From: Harmothoe impar
Lineage: Eukaryota > Annelida > Polychaeta > Phyllodocida > Polynoidae
Assembly: GCA_947462335.1 (NCBI GenBank)
Contig: OX381705.1
Coordinates: forward strand, 38,929,770 to 38,993,769
Length of the DNA: 64,000 bases
Reading direction: 5' to 3'
This document shows positions 10,801-25,819 of this stretch, piece after piece. Numbering within the stretch: the stretch's first letter is position 1; each line of letters begins with the position of its first letter. A model generated the notes under the pieces. The model saw only the letters and a program-made list of their open reading frames with translations, did no database searches and was not told the DNA's origin. A program made the translations under genes and the position numbers.

Positions 10801-13800
10801 TCCACTTACTTTTTGCCATGTCTGGCACCATATTCAGATGTTTCAGGCCATGGGCAACCATTTGCACCAAATTCTGGCCTCCTGCGGTCAATATCAACAA
10901 AGTTTGGTTGTTTACAGCATGATCCACTTACTTTTTGCCATGTCTGGCACCATATTCATATGTTTCAGGCCATGGGCAACCATTTGCACCAAATTCTGGC
11001 CTCCTGCGGTCAATATCAACAAAGTTTGGTTGTTTACAGCATGATCCACTTACTTTTTGCCATGTCTGGCACCATATTCAGATGTTTCAGGCCATGGGCA
11101 ACCATTTGCACCAAATTCTGGCCTCCTGCGGTCAATATCAACAAAGTTTGGTTGTTTACAGCATGATCCACTTACTTTTTGCCATGTCTGGCACCATATT
11201 CAGATGTTTCAGGCCATGGGCAACCATTTGCACCAAATTCTGGCCTCCTGCGGTCAATATCAACAAAGTTTGGTTGTTTACAGCATGATCCACTTACTTT
11301 TTGCCATGTCTGGCACCATATTCAGATGTTTCAGGCCATGGGCAACCATTTGCACCAAATTCTGGCCTCCTGCGGTCAATATCAACAAAGTTTGGTTGTT
11401 TACAGCATGATCCACTTACTTTTTGCCATGTCTGGCACCATATTCAGATGTTTCAGGCCATGGGCAACCATTTGCACCAAATTCTGGCCTCCTGCGGTCA
11501 ATATCAACAAAGTTTGGTTGTTTACAGCATGATCCACTTACTTTTTGCCATGTCTGGCACCATATTCAGATGTTTCAGGCCATGGGCAACCATTTGCACC
11601 AAATTCTGGCCTCCTGCGGTCAATATCAACAAAGTTTGGTTGTTTACAGCATGATCCACTTACTTTTTGCCATGTCTGGCACCATATTCAGATGTTTCAG
11701 GCCATGGGCAACCATTTGCACCAAATTCTGGCCTCCTGCGGTCAATATCAACAAAGTTTGGTTGTTTACAGCATGATCCACTTACTTTTTGCCATGTCTG
11801 GCACCATATTCAGATGTTTCAGGCCATGGGCAACCATTTGCACCAAATTCTGGCCTCCTGCGGTCAATATCAACAAAGTTTGGTTGTTTACAGCATGATC
11901 CACTTACTTTTTGCCATGTCTGGCACCATATTCAGATGTTTCAGGCCATGGGCAACCATTTGCACCAAATTCTGGCCTCCTGCGGTCAATATCAACAAAG
12001 TTTGGTTGTTTACAGCATGATCCACTTACTTTTTGCCATGTCTGGCACCATATTCAGATGTTTCAGGCCATGGGCAACCATTTGCACCAAATTCTGGCCT
12101 CCTGCGGTCAATATCAACAAAGTTTGGTTGTTTACAGCATGATCCACTTACTTTTTGCCATGTCCGGCACCATATTCAGATGTTTCAGGCCATGGGCAAC
12201 CATTTGCACCAAATTCTGGCCTCCTGCGGTCAATATCAACAAAGTTTGGTTGTTTACAGCATGATCCACTTACTTTTTGCCATGTCGGGCACCATATTCA
12301 GATGTTTCAGGCCATGGGCAACCATTTGCACCAAATTCTGGCCTCCTGCGGTCAATATCAACAAAGTTTGGTTGTTTACAGCATGATCCACTTACTTTTT
12401 GCCATGTCGGGCACCATATTCATATGTTTCAGGCCATGGGCAACCATTTGCACCAAATTCTGGCCTCCTGCGGTCAATATCAACAAAGTTTGGTTGTTTA
12501 CAGCATGATCCACTTACTTTTTGCCATGTCTGGCACCATATTCAGATGTTTCAGGCCATGGGCAACCATTTGCACCAAATTCTGGCCTCCTGCGGTCAAT
12601 ATCAACAAAGTTTGGTTGTTTACAGCATGATCCACTTACTTTTTGCCATGTCTGGCACCATATTCAGATGTTTCAGGCCATGGGCAACCATTTGCACCAA
12701 ATTCTGGCCTCCTGCGGTCAATATCAACAAAGTTTGGTTGTTTACAGCATGATCCACTTACTTTTTGCCATGTCTGGCACCATATTCAGATGTTTCAGGC
12801 CATGGGCAACCATTTGCACCAAATTCTGGCCTCCTGCGGTCAATATCAACAAAGTTTGGTTGTTTACAGCATGATCCACTTACTTTTTGCCATGTCTGGC
12901 ACCATATTCAGATGTTTCAGGCCATGGGCAACCATTTGCACCAAATTCTGGCCTCCTGCGGTCAATATCAACAAAGTTTGGTTGTTTACAGCATGATCCA
13001 CTTACTTTTTGCCATGTCTGGCACCATATTCAGATGTTTCAGGCCATGGGCAACCATTTGCACCAAATTCTGGCCTCCTGCGGTCAATATCAACAAAGTT
13101 TGGTTGTTTACAGCATGATCCACTTACTTTTTGCCATGTCGGGCACCATATTCAGATGTTTCAGGCCATGGGCAACCATTTGCACCAAATTCTGGCCTCC
13201 TGCGGTCAATATCAACAAAGTTTGGTTGTTTACAGCATGATCCACTTACTTTTTGCCATGTCGGGCACCATATTCATATGTTTCAGGCCATGGGCAACCA
13301 TTTGCACCAAATTCTGGCCTCCTGCGGTCAATATCAACAAAGTTTGGTTGTTTACAGCATGATCCACTTACTTTTTGCCATGTCTGGCACCATATTCAGA
13401 TGTTTCAGGCCATGGGCAACCATTTGCACCAAATTCTGGCCTCCTGCGGTCAATATCAACAAAGTTTGGTTGTTTACAGCATGATCCACTTACTTTTTGC
13501 CATGTCTGGCACCATATTCAGATGTTTCAGGCCATGGGCAACCATTTGCACCAAATTCTGGCCTCCTGCGGTCAATATCAACAAAGTTTGGTTGTTTACA
13601 GCATGATCCACTTACTTTTTGCCATGTCTGGCACCATATTCAGATGTTTCAGGCCATGGGCAACCATTTGCACCAAATTCTGGCCTCCTGCGGTCAATAT
13701 CAACAAAGTTTGGTTGTTTACAGCATGATCCACTTACTTTTTGCCATGTCTGGCACCATATTCAGATGTTTCAGGCCATGGGCAACCATTTGCACCAAAT

Positions 13801-16425
13801 TCTGGCCTCCTGCGGTCAATATCAACAAAGTTTGGTTGTTTACAGCATGATCCACTTACTTTTTGCCATGTCTGGCACCATATTCAGATGTTTCAGGCCA
13901 TGGGCAACCATTTGCACCAAATTCTGGCCTCCTGCGGTCAATATCAACAAAGTTTGGTTGTTTACAGCATGATCCACTTACTTTTTGCCATGTCCGGCAC
14001 CATATTCAGATGTTTCAGGCCATGGGCAACCATTTGCACCAAATTCTGGCCTCCTGCGGTCAATATCAACAAAGTTTGGTTGTTTACAGCATGATCCACT
14101 TACTTTTTGCCATGTCTGGCACCATATTCACATGTTTCAGGCCCATGGGCAACCATTTGCACCAAATTCTGGCCTCCTGCGGTCAATATCAACAAAGTTT
14201 GGTTGTTTACAGCATGATCCACTTACTTTTTGCCATGTCTGGCACCATATTCACATGTTTCAGGCCATGGGCAACCATTTGCACCAAATTCTGGCCTCCT
14301 GCGGTCAATATCAACAAAGTTTGGTTGTTTACAGCATGATCCACTTACTTTTTGCCATGTCTGGCACCATATTCAGATGTTTCAGGCCATGGGCAACCAT
14401 TTGCACCAAATTCTGGCCTCCTGCGGTCAATATCAACAAAGTTTGGTTGTTTACAGCATGATCCACTTACTTTTTGCCATGTCTGGCACCATATTCATAT
14501 GTTTCAGGCCATGGGCAACCATTTGCACCAAATTCTGGCCTCCTGCGGTCAATATCAACAAAGTTTGGTTGTTTACAGCATGATCCACTTACTTTTTGCC
14601 ATGTCTGGCACCATATTCATATGTTTCAGGCCATGGGCAACCATTTGCACCAAATTCTGGCCTCCTGCGGTCAATATCAACAAAGTTTGGTTGTTTACAG
14701 CATGATCCACTTACTTTTTGCCATGTCTGGCACCATATTCAGATGTTTCAGGCCATGGGCAACCATTTGCACCAAATTCTGGCCTCCTGCGGTCAATATC
14801 AACAAAGTTTGGTTGTTTACAGCATGATCCACTTACTTTTTGCCATGTCCGGCACCATATTCAGATGTTTCAGGCCATGGGCAACCATTTGCACCAAATT
14901 CTGGCCTCCTGCGGTCAATATCAACAAAGTTTGGTTGTTTACAGCATGATCCACTTACTTTTTGCCATGTCTGGCACCATATTCATATGTTTCAGGCCAT
15001 GGGCAACCATTTGCACCAAATTCTGGCCTCCTGCGGTCAATATCAACAAAGTTTGGTTGTTTACAGCATGATCCACTTACTTTTTGCCATGTCTGGCACC
15101 ATATTCAGATGTTTCAGGCCATGGGCAACCATTTGCACCAAATTCTGGCCTCCTGCGGTCAATATCAACAAAGTTTGGTTGTTTACAGCATGATCCACTT
15201 ACTTTTTGCCATGTCTGGCACCATATTCACATGTTTCAGGCCATGGGCAACCATTTGCACCAAATTCTGGCCTCCTGCGGTCAATATCAACAAAGTTTGG
15301 TTGTTTACAGCATGATCCACTTACTTTTTGCCATGTCCGGCACCATATTCATATGTTTCAGGCCATGGGCAACCATTTGCACCAAATTCTGGCCTCCTGC
15401 GGTCAATATCAACAAAGTTTGGTTGTTTACAGCATGATCCACTTACTTTTTGCCATGTCTGGCACCATATTCACATGTTTCAGGCCATGGGCAACCATTT
15501 GCACCAAATTCTGGCCTCCTGCGGTCAATATCAACAAAGTTTGGTTGTTTACAGCATGATCCACTTACTTTTTGCCATGTCTGGCACCATATTCACATGT
15601 TTCAGGCCATGGGCAACCATTTGCACCAAATTCTGGCCTCCTGCGGTCAATATCAACAAAGTTTGGTTGTTTACAGCATGATCCACTTACTTTTTGCCAT
15701 GTCTGGCACCATATTCAGATGTTTCAGGCCATGGGCAACCATTTGCACCAAATTCTGGCCTCCTGCGGTCAATATCAACAAAGTTTGGTTGTTTACAGCA
15801 TGATCCACTTACTTTTTGCCATGTCTGGCACCATATTCAGATGTTTCAGGCCATGGGCAACCATTTGCACCAAATTCTGGCCTCCTGCGGTCAATATCAA
15901 CAAAGTTTGGTTGTTTACAGCATGATCCACTTACTTTTTGCCATGTCTGGCACCATATTCATATGTTTCAGGCCATGGGCAACCATTTGCACCAAATTCT
16001 GGCCTCCTGCGGTCAATATCAACAAAGTTTGGTTGTTTACAGCATGATCCACTTACTTTTTGCCATGTCTGGCACCATATTCATATGTTTCAGGCCATGG
16101 GCAACCATTTGCACCAAATTCTGGCCTCCTGCGGTCAATATCAACAAAGTTTGGTTGTTTACAGCATGATCCACTTACTTTTTGCCATGTCTGGCACCAT
16201 ATTCAGATGTTTCAGGCCATGGGCAACCATTTGCACCAAATTCTGGCCTCCTGCGGTCAATATCAACAAAGTTTGGTTGTTTACAGCATGATCCACTTAC
16301 TTTTTGCCATGTCCGGCACCATATTCAGATGTTTCAGGCCATGGGCAACCATTTGCACCAAATTCTGGCCTCCTGCGGTCAATATCAACAAAGTTTGGTT
16401 GTTTACAGCATGATCCACTTACTTT
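4833..16425. repeat. Satellite domain I: simple monomers, two variable sites
   Basis: Units here vary almost only at the two three-state sites. The first dozen are all T/G type. After 6299, C and T states at the second site appear in runs, and C or G at the first site appear sporadically (6787-7031, 8739-8983, 12155-12399, 13131-13253). A rough 16-unit recurrence is visible between units starting at 7153 and 9105 (1,952 bp apart). The very first unit is already close to consensus, with only one base missing near 4919, so the left edge is sharp. Confidence 0.8.
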
Positions 16426-19231
16426 TTGCCATGTCTGGCACCATATTCAGATGTTTCAGGCCATGGGCAACCATTTGCACCAAATTCTGGCCTCCTGCAG
16501 TCAATATCAACAAAGTTTGGTTGTTTACAGCATGATCCACTTACTTTTTGCCATGTCTGGCACCATATTCACATGTTTCAGGCCATGGGCAACCATTTGC
16601 ACCAAATTCTGGCCTCCTGCGGTCAATATCAACAAAGTTTGGTTGTTTACAGCATGATCCACTTACTTTTTGCCATGTCTGACACCATATTCAGATGTTT
16701 CAGGCCATGGGCAACCATTTGCACCAAATTCTGGCCTCCTGCGGTCAATATCAACAAAGTTTGGTTGTTTACAGCAAGATCCACTTACTTTTTGCCATGT
16801 CCGGCACCATATACAGATGTTTCAGGCCATGGGCAACCATTTGCACCAAATTCTGGCCTCCTGCGGTCAATATCAACAAAGTTTGGTTGTTTACAGCATG
16901 ATCCACTTACTTTTTGCCATGTCCGGCACCATATTCAGATGTTTCAGGCCATGGGCAACCATTTGCACCAAATTCTGGCCTCCTGCGGTCAATATCAACA
17001 AAGTTTGGTTGTTTACAGCATGATCCACTTACTTTTTGCCATGTCCGGCACCATATTCATATGTTTCAGGCCATGGGCAACCATTTGCACCAAATTCTGG
17101 CCTCCTGCGGTCAATATCAACAAAGTTTGGTTGTTTACAGCATGATCCACTTACTTTTTGCCATGTCTGGCACCATATTCATATGTTTCAGGCCATGGGC
17201 AACCATTTGCACCAAATTCTGGCCTCCTGCGGTCAATATCAACAAAGTTTGGTTGTTTACAGCATGATCCACTTACTTTTTGCCATGTCTGGCACCATAT
17301 TCACATGTTTCAGGCCATGGGCAACCATTTGCACCAAATTCTGGCCTCCTGTGGTCAATATCAACAAAGTTTGGTTGTTTACAGCATGATCCACTTACTT
17401 TTTGCCATGTCTGGCACCATATTCAGATGTTTCAGGCCATGGGCAACCATTTGCACCAAATTCTGGCCTCCTGCGGTCAATATCAACAAAGTTTGGTTGT
17501 TTACAGCATGATCCACTTACTTTTTGCCATGTCTGGCACCATATTCATATGTTTCAGGCCATGGGCAACCATTTGCACCAAATTCTGGCCTCCTGCGGTC
17601 AATATCAACAAAGTTTGGTTGTTTACAGCATGATCCACTTACTTTTTGCCATGTCTGGCACCATATTCAGATGTTTCAGGCCATGGGCAACCATTTGCAC
17701 CAAATTCTGGCCTCCTGCGGTCAATATCAACAAAGTTTGGTTGTTTACAGCATGATCCACTTACTTTTTGCCATGTCCGGCACCATATTCAGATGTTTCA
17801 GGCCATGGGCAACCATTTGCACCAAATTCTGGCCTCCTGCGGTCAATATCAACAAAGTTTGGTTGTTTACAGCATGATCCACTTACTTTTTGCCATGTCT
17901 GGCACCATATTCACATGTTTCAGGCCATGGGCAACCATTTGCACCAAATTCTGGCCTCTTGCAGTCAATATCAACAAAGTTTGGTTGTTTACAGCATGAT
18001 CCACTTACTTTTTGCCATGTCTGGCACCATATTCAGATGTTTCAGGCCATGGGCAACCATTTGCACCAAATTCTGGCCTCCTGCGGTCAATATCAACAAA
18101 GTTTGGTTGTTTACAGCATGATCCACTTACTTTTTGCCATGTCTGACACCATATTCAGATGTTTCAGGCCATGGGCAACCATTTGCACCAAATTCTGGCC
18201 TCCTGCGGTCAATATCAACAAAGTTTGGTTGTTTACAGCATGATCCACTTACTTTTTGCCATGTCTGGCACCATATTCAGATGTTTCAGGCCATGGGCAA
18301 CCATTTGCACCAAATTCTGGCCTCCTGCGGTCAATATCAACAAAGTTTGGTTGTTTACAGCATGATCCACTTACTTTTTGCCATGTCTGGCACCATATTC
18401 AGATGTTTCAGGCCATGGGCAACCATTTGCACCAAATTCTGGCCTCCTGCGGTCAATATCAACAAAGTTTGGTTGTTTACAGCATGATCCACTTACTTTT
18501 TGCCATGTCCGGCACCATATTCAGATGTTTCAGGCCATGGGCAACCATTTGCACCAAATTCTGGCCTCCTGCGGTCAATATCAACAAAGTTTGGTTGTTT
18601 ACAGCATGATCCACTTACTTTTTGCCATGTCTGGCACCATATTCACATGTTTCAGGCCATGGGCAACCATTTGCACCAAATTCTGGCCTCTTGCAGTCAA
18701 TATCAACAAAGTTTGGTTGTTTACAGCATGATCCACTTACTTTTTGCCATGTCTGGCACCATATTCAGATGTTTCAGGCCATGGGCAACCATTTGCACCA
18801 AATTCTGGCCTCCTGCGGTCAATATCAACAAAGTTTGGTTGTTTACAGCATGATCCACTTACTTTTTGCCATGTCTGACACCATATTCAGATGTTTCAGG
18901 CCATGGGCAACCATTTGCACCAAATTCTGGCCTCCTGCGGTCAATATCAACAAAGTTTGGTTGTTTACAGCATGATCCACTTACTTTTTGCCATGTCTGG
19001 CACCATATTCACATGTTTCAGGCCATGGGCAACCATTTGCACCAAATTCTGGCCTCCTGCGGTCAATATCAACAAAGTTTGGTTGTTTACAGCATGATCC
19101 ACTTACTTTTTGCCATGTCTGGCACCATATTCACATGTTTCAGGCCATGGGCAACCATTTGCACCAAATTCTGGCCTCCTGCGGTCAATATCAACAAAGT
19201 TTGGTTGTTTACAGCATGATCCACTTACTTT

Positions 19232-22200
19232 TTGCCATGTCTGACACCATATTCAGATGTTTCAGGCCATGGGCAACCATTTCCACCAAATTCTGGCCTC
19301 CTGCGGTCAATATCAACAAAGTTTGGTTGTTTACAGCAAGATCCACTTACTTTTTGCCATGTCCGGCACCATATACAGATGTTTCAGGCCATGGGCAACC
19401 ATTTGCACCAAATTCTGGCCTCCTGCGGTCAATATCAACAAAGTTTGGTTGTTTACAGCATGATCCACTTACTTTTTGCCATGTCTGGCACCATATTCAC
19501 ATGTTTCAGGCCATGGGCAACCATTTGCACCAAATTCTGGCCTCCTGCAGTCAATATCAACAAAGTTTGGTTGTTTACAGCATGATCCACTTACTTTTTG
19601 CCATGTCTGGCACCATATTCACATGTTTCAGGCCATGGGCAACCATTTGCACCAAATTCTGGCCTCCTGCGGTCAATATCAACAAAGTTTGGTTGTTTAC
19701 AGCATGATCCACTTACTTTTTGCCATGTCTGACACCATATTCAGATGTTTCAGGCCATGGGCAACCATTTGCACCAAATTCTGGCCTCCTGCGGTCAATA
19801 TCAACAAAGTTTGGTTGTTTACAGCATGATCCACTTACTTTTTGCCATGTCTGACACCATATTCAGATGTTTCAGGCCATGGGCAACCATTTGCACCAAA
19901 TTCTGGCCTCCTGCGGTCAATATCAACAAAGTTTGGTTGTTTACAGCAAGATCCACTTACTTTTTGCCATGTCCGGCACCATATACAGATGTTTCAGGCC
20001 ATGGGCAACCATTTGCACCAAATTCTGGCCTCCTGCGGTCAATATCAACAAAGTTTGGTTGTTTACAGCATGATCCACTTACTTTTTGCCATGTCTGGCA
20101 CCATATTCACATGTTTCAGGCCATGGGCAACCATTTGCACCAAATTCTGGCCTCCTGCAGTCAATATCAACAAAGTTTGGTTGTTTACAGCATGATCCAC
20201 TTACTTTTTGCCATGTCTGGCACCATATTCACATGTTTCAGGCCATGGGCAACCATTTGCACCAAATTCTGGCCTCCTGCGGTCAATATTAACAAAGTTT
20301 GGTTGTTTACAGCATGATCCACTTACTTTTTGCCATGTCTGACACCATATTCAGATGTTTCAGGCCATGGGCAACCATTTGCACCAAATTCTGGCCTCCT
20401 GCGGTCAATATCAACAAAGTTTGGTTGTTTACAGCAAGATCCACTTACTTTTTGCCATGTCCGGCACCATATACAGATGTTTCAGGCCATGGGCAACCAT
20501 TTGCACCAAATTCTGGCCTCCTGCGGTCAATATCAACAAAGTTTGGTTGTTTACAGCATGATCCACTTACTTTTTGCCATGTCCGGCACCATATTCAGAT
20601 GTTTCAGGCCATGGGCAACCATTTGCACCAAATTCTGGCCTCCTGCGGTCAATATCAACAAAGTTTGGTTGTTTACAGCATGATCCACTTACTTTTTGCC
20701 ATGTCCGGCACCATATTCAGATGTTTCAGGCCATGGGCAACCATTTGCACCAAATTCTGGCCTCCTGCGGTCAATATCAACAAAGTTTGGTTGTTTACAG
20801 CATGATCCACTTACTTTTTGCCATGTCTGGCACCATATTCAGATGTTTCAGGCCATGGGCAACCATTTGCACCAAATTCTGGCCTCCTGCGGTCAATATC
20901 AACAAAGTTTGGTTGTTTACAGCATGATCCACTTACTTTTTGCCATGTCTGGCACCATATTCACATGTTTCAGGCCATGGGCAACCATTTGCACCAAATT
21001 CTGGCCTCCTGTGGTCAATATCAACAAAGTTTGGTTGTTTACAGCATGATCCACTTACTTTTTGCCATGTCTGGCACCATATTCAGATGTTTCAGGCCAT
21101 GGGCAACCATTTGCACCAAATTCTGGCCTCCTGCGGTCAATATCAACAAAGTTTGGTTGTTTACAGCATGATCCACTTACTTTTTGCCATGTCTGGCACC
21201 ATATTCATATGTTTCAGGCCATGGGCAACCATTTGCACCAAATTCTGGCCTCCTGCGGTCAATATCAACAAAGTTTGGTTGTTTACAGCATGATCCACTT
21301 ACTTTTTGCCATGTCTGGCACCATATTCAGATGTTTCAGGCCATGGGCAACCATTTGCACCAAATTCTGGCCTCCTGCGGTCAATATCAACAAAGTTTGG
21401 TTGTTTACAGCATGATCCACTTACTTTTTGCCATGTCTGACACCATATTCAGATGTTTCAGGCCATGGGCAACCATTTCCACCAAATTCTGGCCTCCTGC
21501 GGTCAATATCAACAAAGTTTGGTTGTTTACAGCAAGATCCACTTACTTTTTGCCATGTCCGGCACCATATACAGATGTTTCAGGCCATGGGCAACCATTT
21601 GCACCAAATTCTGGCCTCCTGCGGTCAATATCAACAAAGTTTGGTTGTTTACAGCATGATCCACTTACTTTTTGCCATGTCTGGCACCATATTCACATGT
21701 TTCAGGCCATGGGCAACCATTTGCACCAAATTCTGGCCTCCTGCAGTCAATATCAACAAAGTTTGGTTGTTTACAGCATGATCCACTTACTTTTTGCCAT
21801 GTCTGGCACCATATTCACATGTTTCAGGCCATGGGCAACCATTTGCACCAAATTCTGGCCTCCTGCGGTCAATATCAACAAAGTTTGGTTGTTTACAGCA
21901 TGATCCACTTACTTTTTGCCATGTCTGACACCATATTCAGATGTTTCAGGCCATGGGCAACCATTTGCACCAAATTCTGGCCTCCTGCGGTCAATATCAA
22001 CAAAGTTTGGTTGTTTACAGCATGATCCACTTACTTTTTGCCATGTCTGACACCATATTCAGATGTTTCAGGCCATGGGCAACCATTTGCACCAAATTCT
22101 GGCCTCCTGCGGTCAATATCAACAAAGTTTGGTTGTTTACAGCAAGATCCACTTACTTTTTGCCATGTCCGGCACCATATACAGATGTTTCAGGCCATGG

Positions 22201-25200
22201 GCAACCATTTGCACCAAATTCTGGCCTCCTGCGGTCAATATCAACAAAGTTTGGTTGTTTACAGCATGATCCACTTACTTTTTGCCATGTCTGGCACCAT
22301 ATTCACATGTTTCAGGCCATGGGCAACCATTTGCACCAAATTCTGGCCTCCTGCAGTCAATATCAACAAAGTTTGGTTGTTTACAGCATGATCCACTTAC
22401 TTTTTGCCATGTCTGGCACCATATTCACATGTTTCAGGCCATGGGCAACCATTTGCACCAAATTCTGGCCTCCTGCGGTCAATATTAACAAAGTTTGGTT
22501 GTTTACAGCATGATCCACTTACTTTTTGCCATGTCTGACACCATATTCAGATGTTTCAGGCCATGGGCAACCATTTGCACCAAATTCTGGCCTCCTGCGG
22601 TCAATATCAACAAAGTTTGGTTGTTTACAGCAAGATCCACTTACTTTTTGCCATGTCCGGCACCATATACAGATGTTTCAGGCCATGGGCAACCATTTGC
22701 ACCAAATTCTGGCCTCCTGCGGTCAATATCAACAAAGTTTGGTTGTTTACAGCATGATCCACTTACTTTTTGCCATGTCCGGCACCATATTCAGATGTTT
22801 CAGGCCATGGGCAACCATTTGCACCAAATTCTGGCCTCCTGCGGTCAATATCAACAAAGTTTGGTTGTTTACAGCATGATCCACTTACTTTTTGCCATGT
22901 CCGGCACCATATTCAGATGTTTCAGGCCATGGGCAACCATTTGCACCAAATTCTGGCCTCCTGCGGTCAATATCAACAAAGTTTGGTTGTTTACAGCATG
23001 ATCCACTTACTTTTTGCCATGTCTGGCACCATATTCAGATGTTTCAGGCCATGGGCAACCATTTGCACCAAATTCTGGCCTCCTGCGGTCAATATCAACA
23101 AAGTTTGGTTGTTTACAGCATGATCCACTTACTTTTTGCCATGTCTGGCACCATATTCACATGTTTCAGGCCATGGGCAACCATTTGCACCAAATTCTGG
23201 CCTCCTGTGGTCAATATCAACAAAGTTTGGTTGTTTACAGCATGATCCACTTACTTTTTGCCATGTCTGGCACCATATTCAGATGTTTCAGGCCATGGGC
23301 AACCATTTGCACCAAATTCTGGCCTCCTGCGGTCAATATCAACAAAGTTTGGTTGTTTACAGCATGATCCACTTACTTTTTGCCATGTCTGGCACCATAT
23401 TCATATGTTTCAGGCCATGGGCAACCATTTGCACCAAATTCTGGCCTCCTGCGGTCAATATCAACAAAGTTTGGTTGTTTACAGCATGATCCACTTACTT
23501 TTTGCCATGTCTGGCACCATATTCAGATGTTTCAGGCCATGGGCAACCATTTGCACCAAATTCTGGCCTCCTGCGGTCAATATCAACAAAGTTTGGTTGT
23601 TTACAGCATGATCCACTTACTTTTTGCCATGTCCGGCACCATATTCAGATGTTTCAGGCCATGGGCAACCATTTCCACCAAATTCTGGCCTCCTGCGGTC
23701 AATATCAACAAAGTTTGGTTGTTTACAGCAAGATCCACTTACTTTTTGCCATGTCCGGCACCATATACAGATGTTTCAGGCCATGGGCAACCATTTGCAC
23801 CAAATTCTGGCCTCCTGCGGTCAATATCAACAAAGTTTGGTTGTTTACAGCATGATCCACTTACTTTTTGCCATGTCTGGCACCATATTCACATGTTTCA
23901 GGCCATGGGCAACCATTTGCACCAAATTCTGGCCTCCTGCAGTCAATATCAACAAAGTTTGGTTGTTTACAGCATGATCCACTTACTTTTTGCCATGTCT
24001 GGCACCATATTCACATGTTTCAGGCCATGGGCAACCATTTGCACCAAATTCTGGCCTCCTGCGGTCAATATCAACAAAGTTTGGTTGTTTACAGCATGAT
24101 CCACTTACTTTTTGCCATGTCTGACACCATATTCAGATGTTTCAGGCCATGGGCAACCATTTGCACCAAATTCTGGCCTCCTGCGGTCAATATCAACAAA
24201 GTTTGGTTGTTTACAGCATGATCCACTTACTTTTTGCCATGTCTGACACCATATTCAGATGTTTCAGGCCATGGGCAACCATTTGCACCAAATTCTGGCC
24301 TCCTGCGGTCAATATCAACAAAGTTTGGTTGTTTACAGCAAGATCCACTTACTTTTTGCCATGTCCGGCACCATATACAGATGTTTCAGGCCATGGGCAA
24401 CCATTTGCACCAAATTCTGGCCTCCTGCGGTCAATATCAACAAAGTTTGGTTGTTTACAGCATGATCCACTTACTTTTTGCCATGTCTGGCACCATATTC
24501 ACATGTTTCAGGCCATGGGCAACCATTTGCACCAAATTCTGGCCTCCTGCAGTCAATATCAACAAAGTTTGGTTGTTTACAGCATGATCCACTTACTTTT
24601 TGCCATGTCTGGCACCATGTTCACATGTTTCAGGCCATGGGCAACCATTTGCACCAAATTCTGGCCTCCTGCGGTCAATATTAACAAAGTTTGGTTGTTT
24701 ACAGCATGATCCACTTACTTTTTGCCATGTCTGACACCATATTCAGATGTTTCAGGCCATGGGCAACCATTTGCACCAAATTCTGGCCTCCTGCGGTCAA
24801 TATCAACAAAGTTTGGTTGTTTACAGCAAGATCCACTTACTTTTTGCCATGTCCGGCACCATATACAGATGTTTCAGGCCATGGGCAACCATTTGCACCA
24901 AATTCTGGCCTCCTGCGGTCAATATCAACAAAGTTTGGTTGTTTACAGCATGATCCACTTACTTTTTGCCATGTCCGGCACCATATTCAGATGTTTCAGG
25001 CCATGGGCAACCATTTGCACCAAATTCTGGCCTCCTGCGGTCAATATCAACAAAGTTTGGTTGTTTACAGCATGATCCACTTACTTTTTGCCATGTCCGG
25101 CACCATATTCAGATGTTTCAGGCCATGGGCAACCATTTGCACCAAATTCTGGCCTCCTGCGGTCAATATCAACAAAGTTTGGTTGTTTACAGCATGATCC

Positions 25201-25819
25201 ACTTACTTTTTGCCATGTCTGGCACCATATTCAGATGTTTCAGGCCATGGGCAACCATTTGCACCAAATTCTGGCCTCCTGCGGTCAATATCAACAAAGT
25301 TTGGTTGTTTACAGCATGATCCACTTACTTTTTGCCATGTCTGGCACCATATTCACATGTTTCAGGCCATGGGCAACCATTTGCACCAAATTCTGGCCTC
25401 CTGTGGTCAATATCAACAAAGTTTGGTTGTTTACAGCATGATCCACTTACTTTTTGCCATGTCTGGCACCATATTCATATGTTTCAGGCCATGGGCAACC
25501 ATTTGCACCAAATTCTGGCCTCCTGCGGTCAATATCAACAAAGTTTGGTTGTTTACAGCATGATCCACTTACTTTTTGCCATGTCTGGCACCATATTCAG
25601 ATGTTTCAGGCCATGGGCAACCATTTGCACCAAATTCTGGCCTCCTGCGGTCAATATCAACAAAGTTTGGTTGTTTACAGCATGATCCACTTACTTTTTG
25701 CCATGTCTGGCACCATATTCAGATGTTTCAGGCCATGGGCAACCATTTGCACCAAATTCTGGCCTCCTGCGGTCAATATCAACAAAGTTTGGTTGTTTAC
25801 AGCATGATCCACTTACTTT
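19232..25819. repeat. 18-unit (2,196-bp) higher-order repeat, three copies
   Basis: Copies start at 19232, 21428 and 23624, each marked by a unit with ATTTCCACC followed by one with AGCAAGATCC/ATATACAG. Other markers also repeat at exactly 2,196 bp. The AATATTAAC unit falls at 20290, 22486 and 24682, and the CCTGTGGTC unit follows within each copy. Copy 2 starts with CTGACACC and copy 3 with CCGGCACC at the same site. Copy 3 drifts after ~25450, where one unit of the series is missing. Confidence 0.85.
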
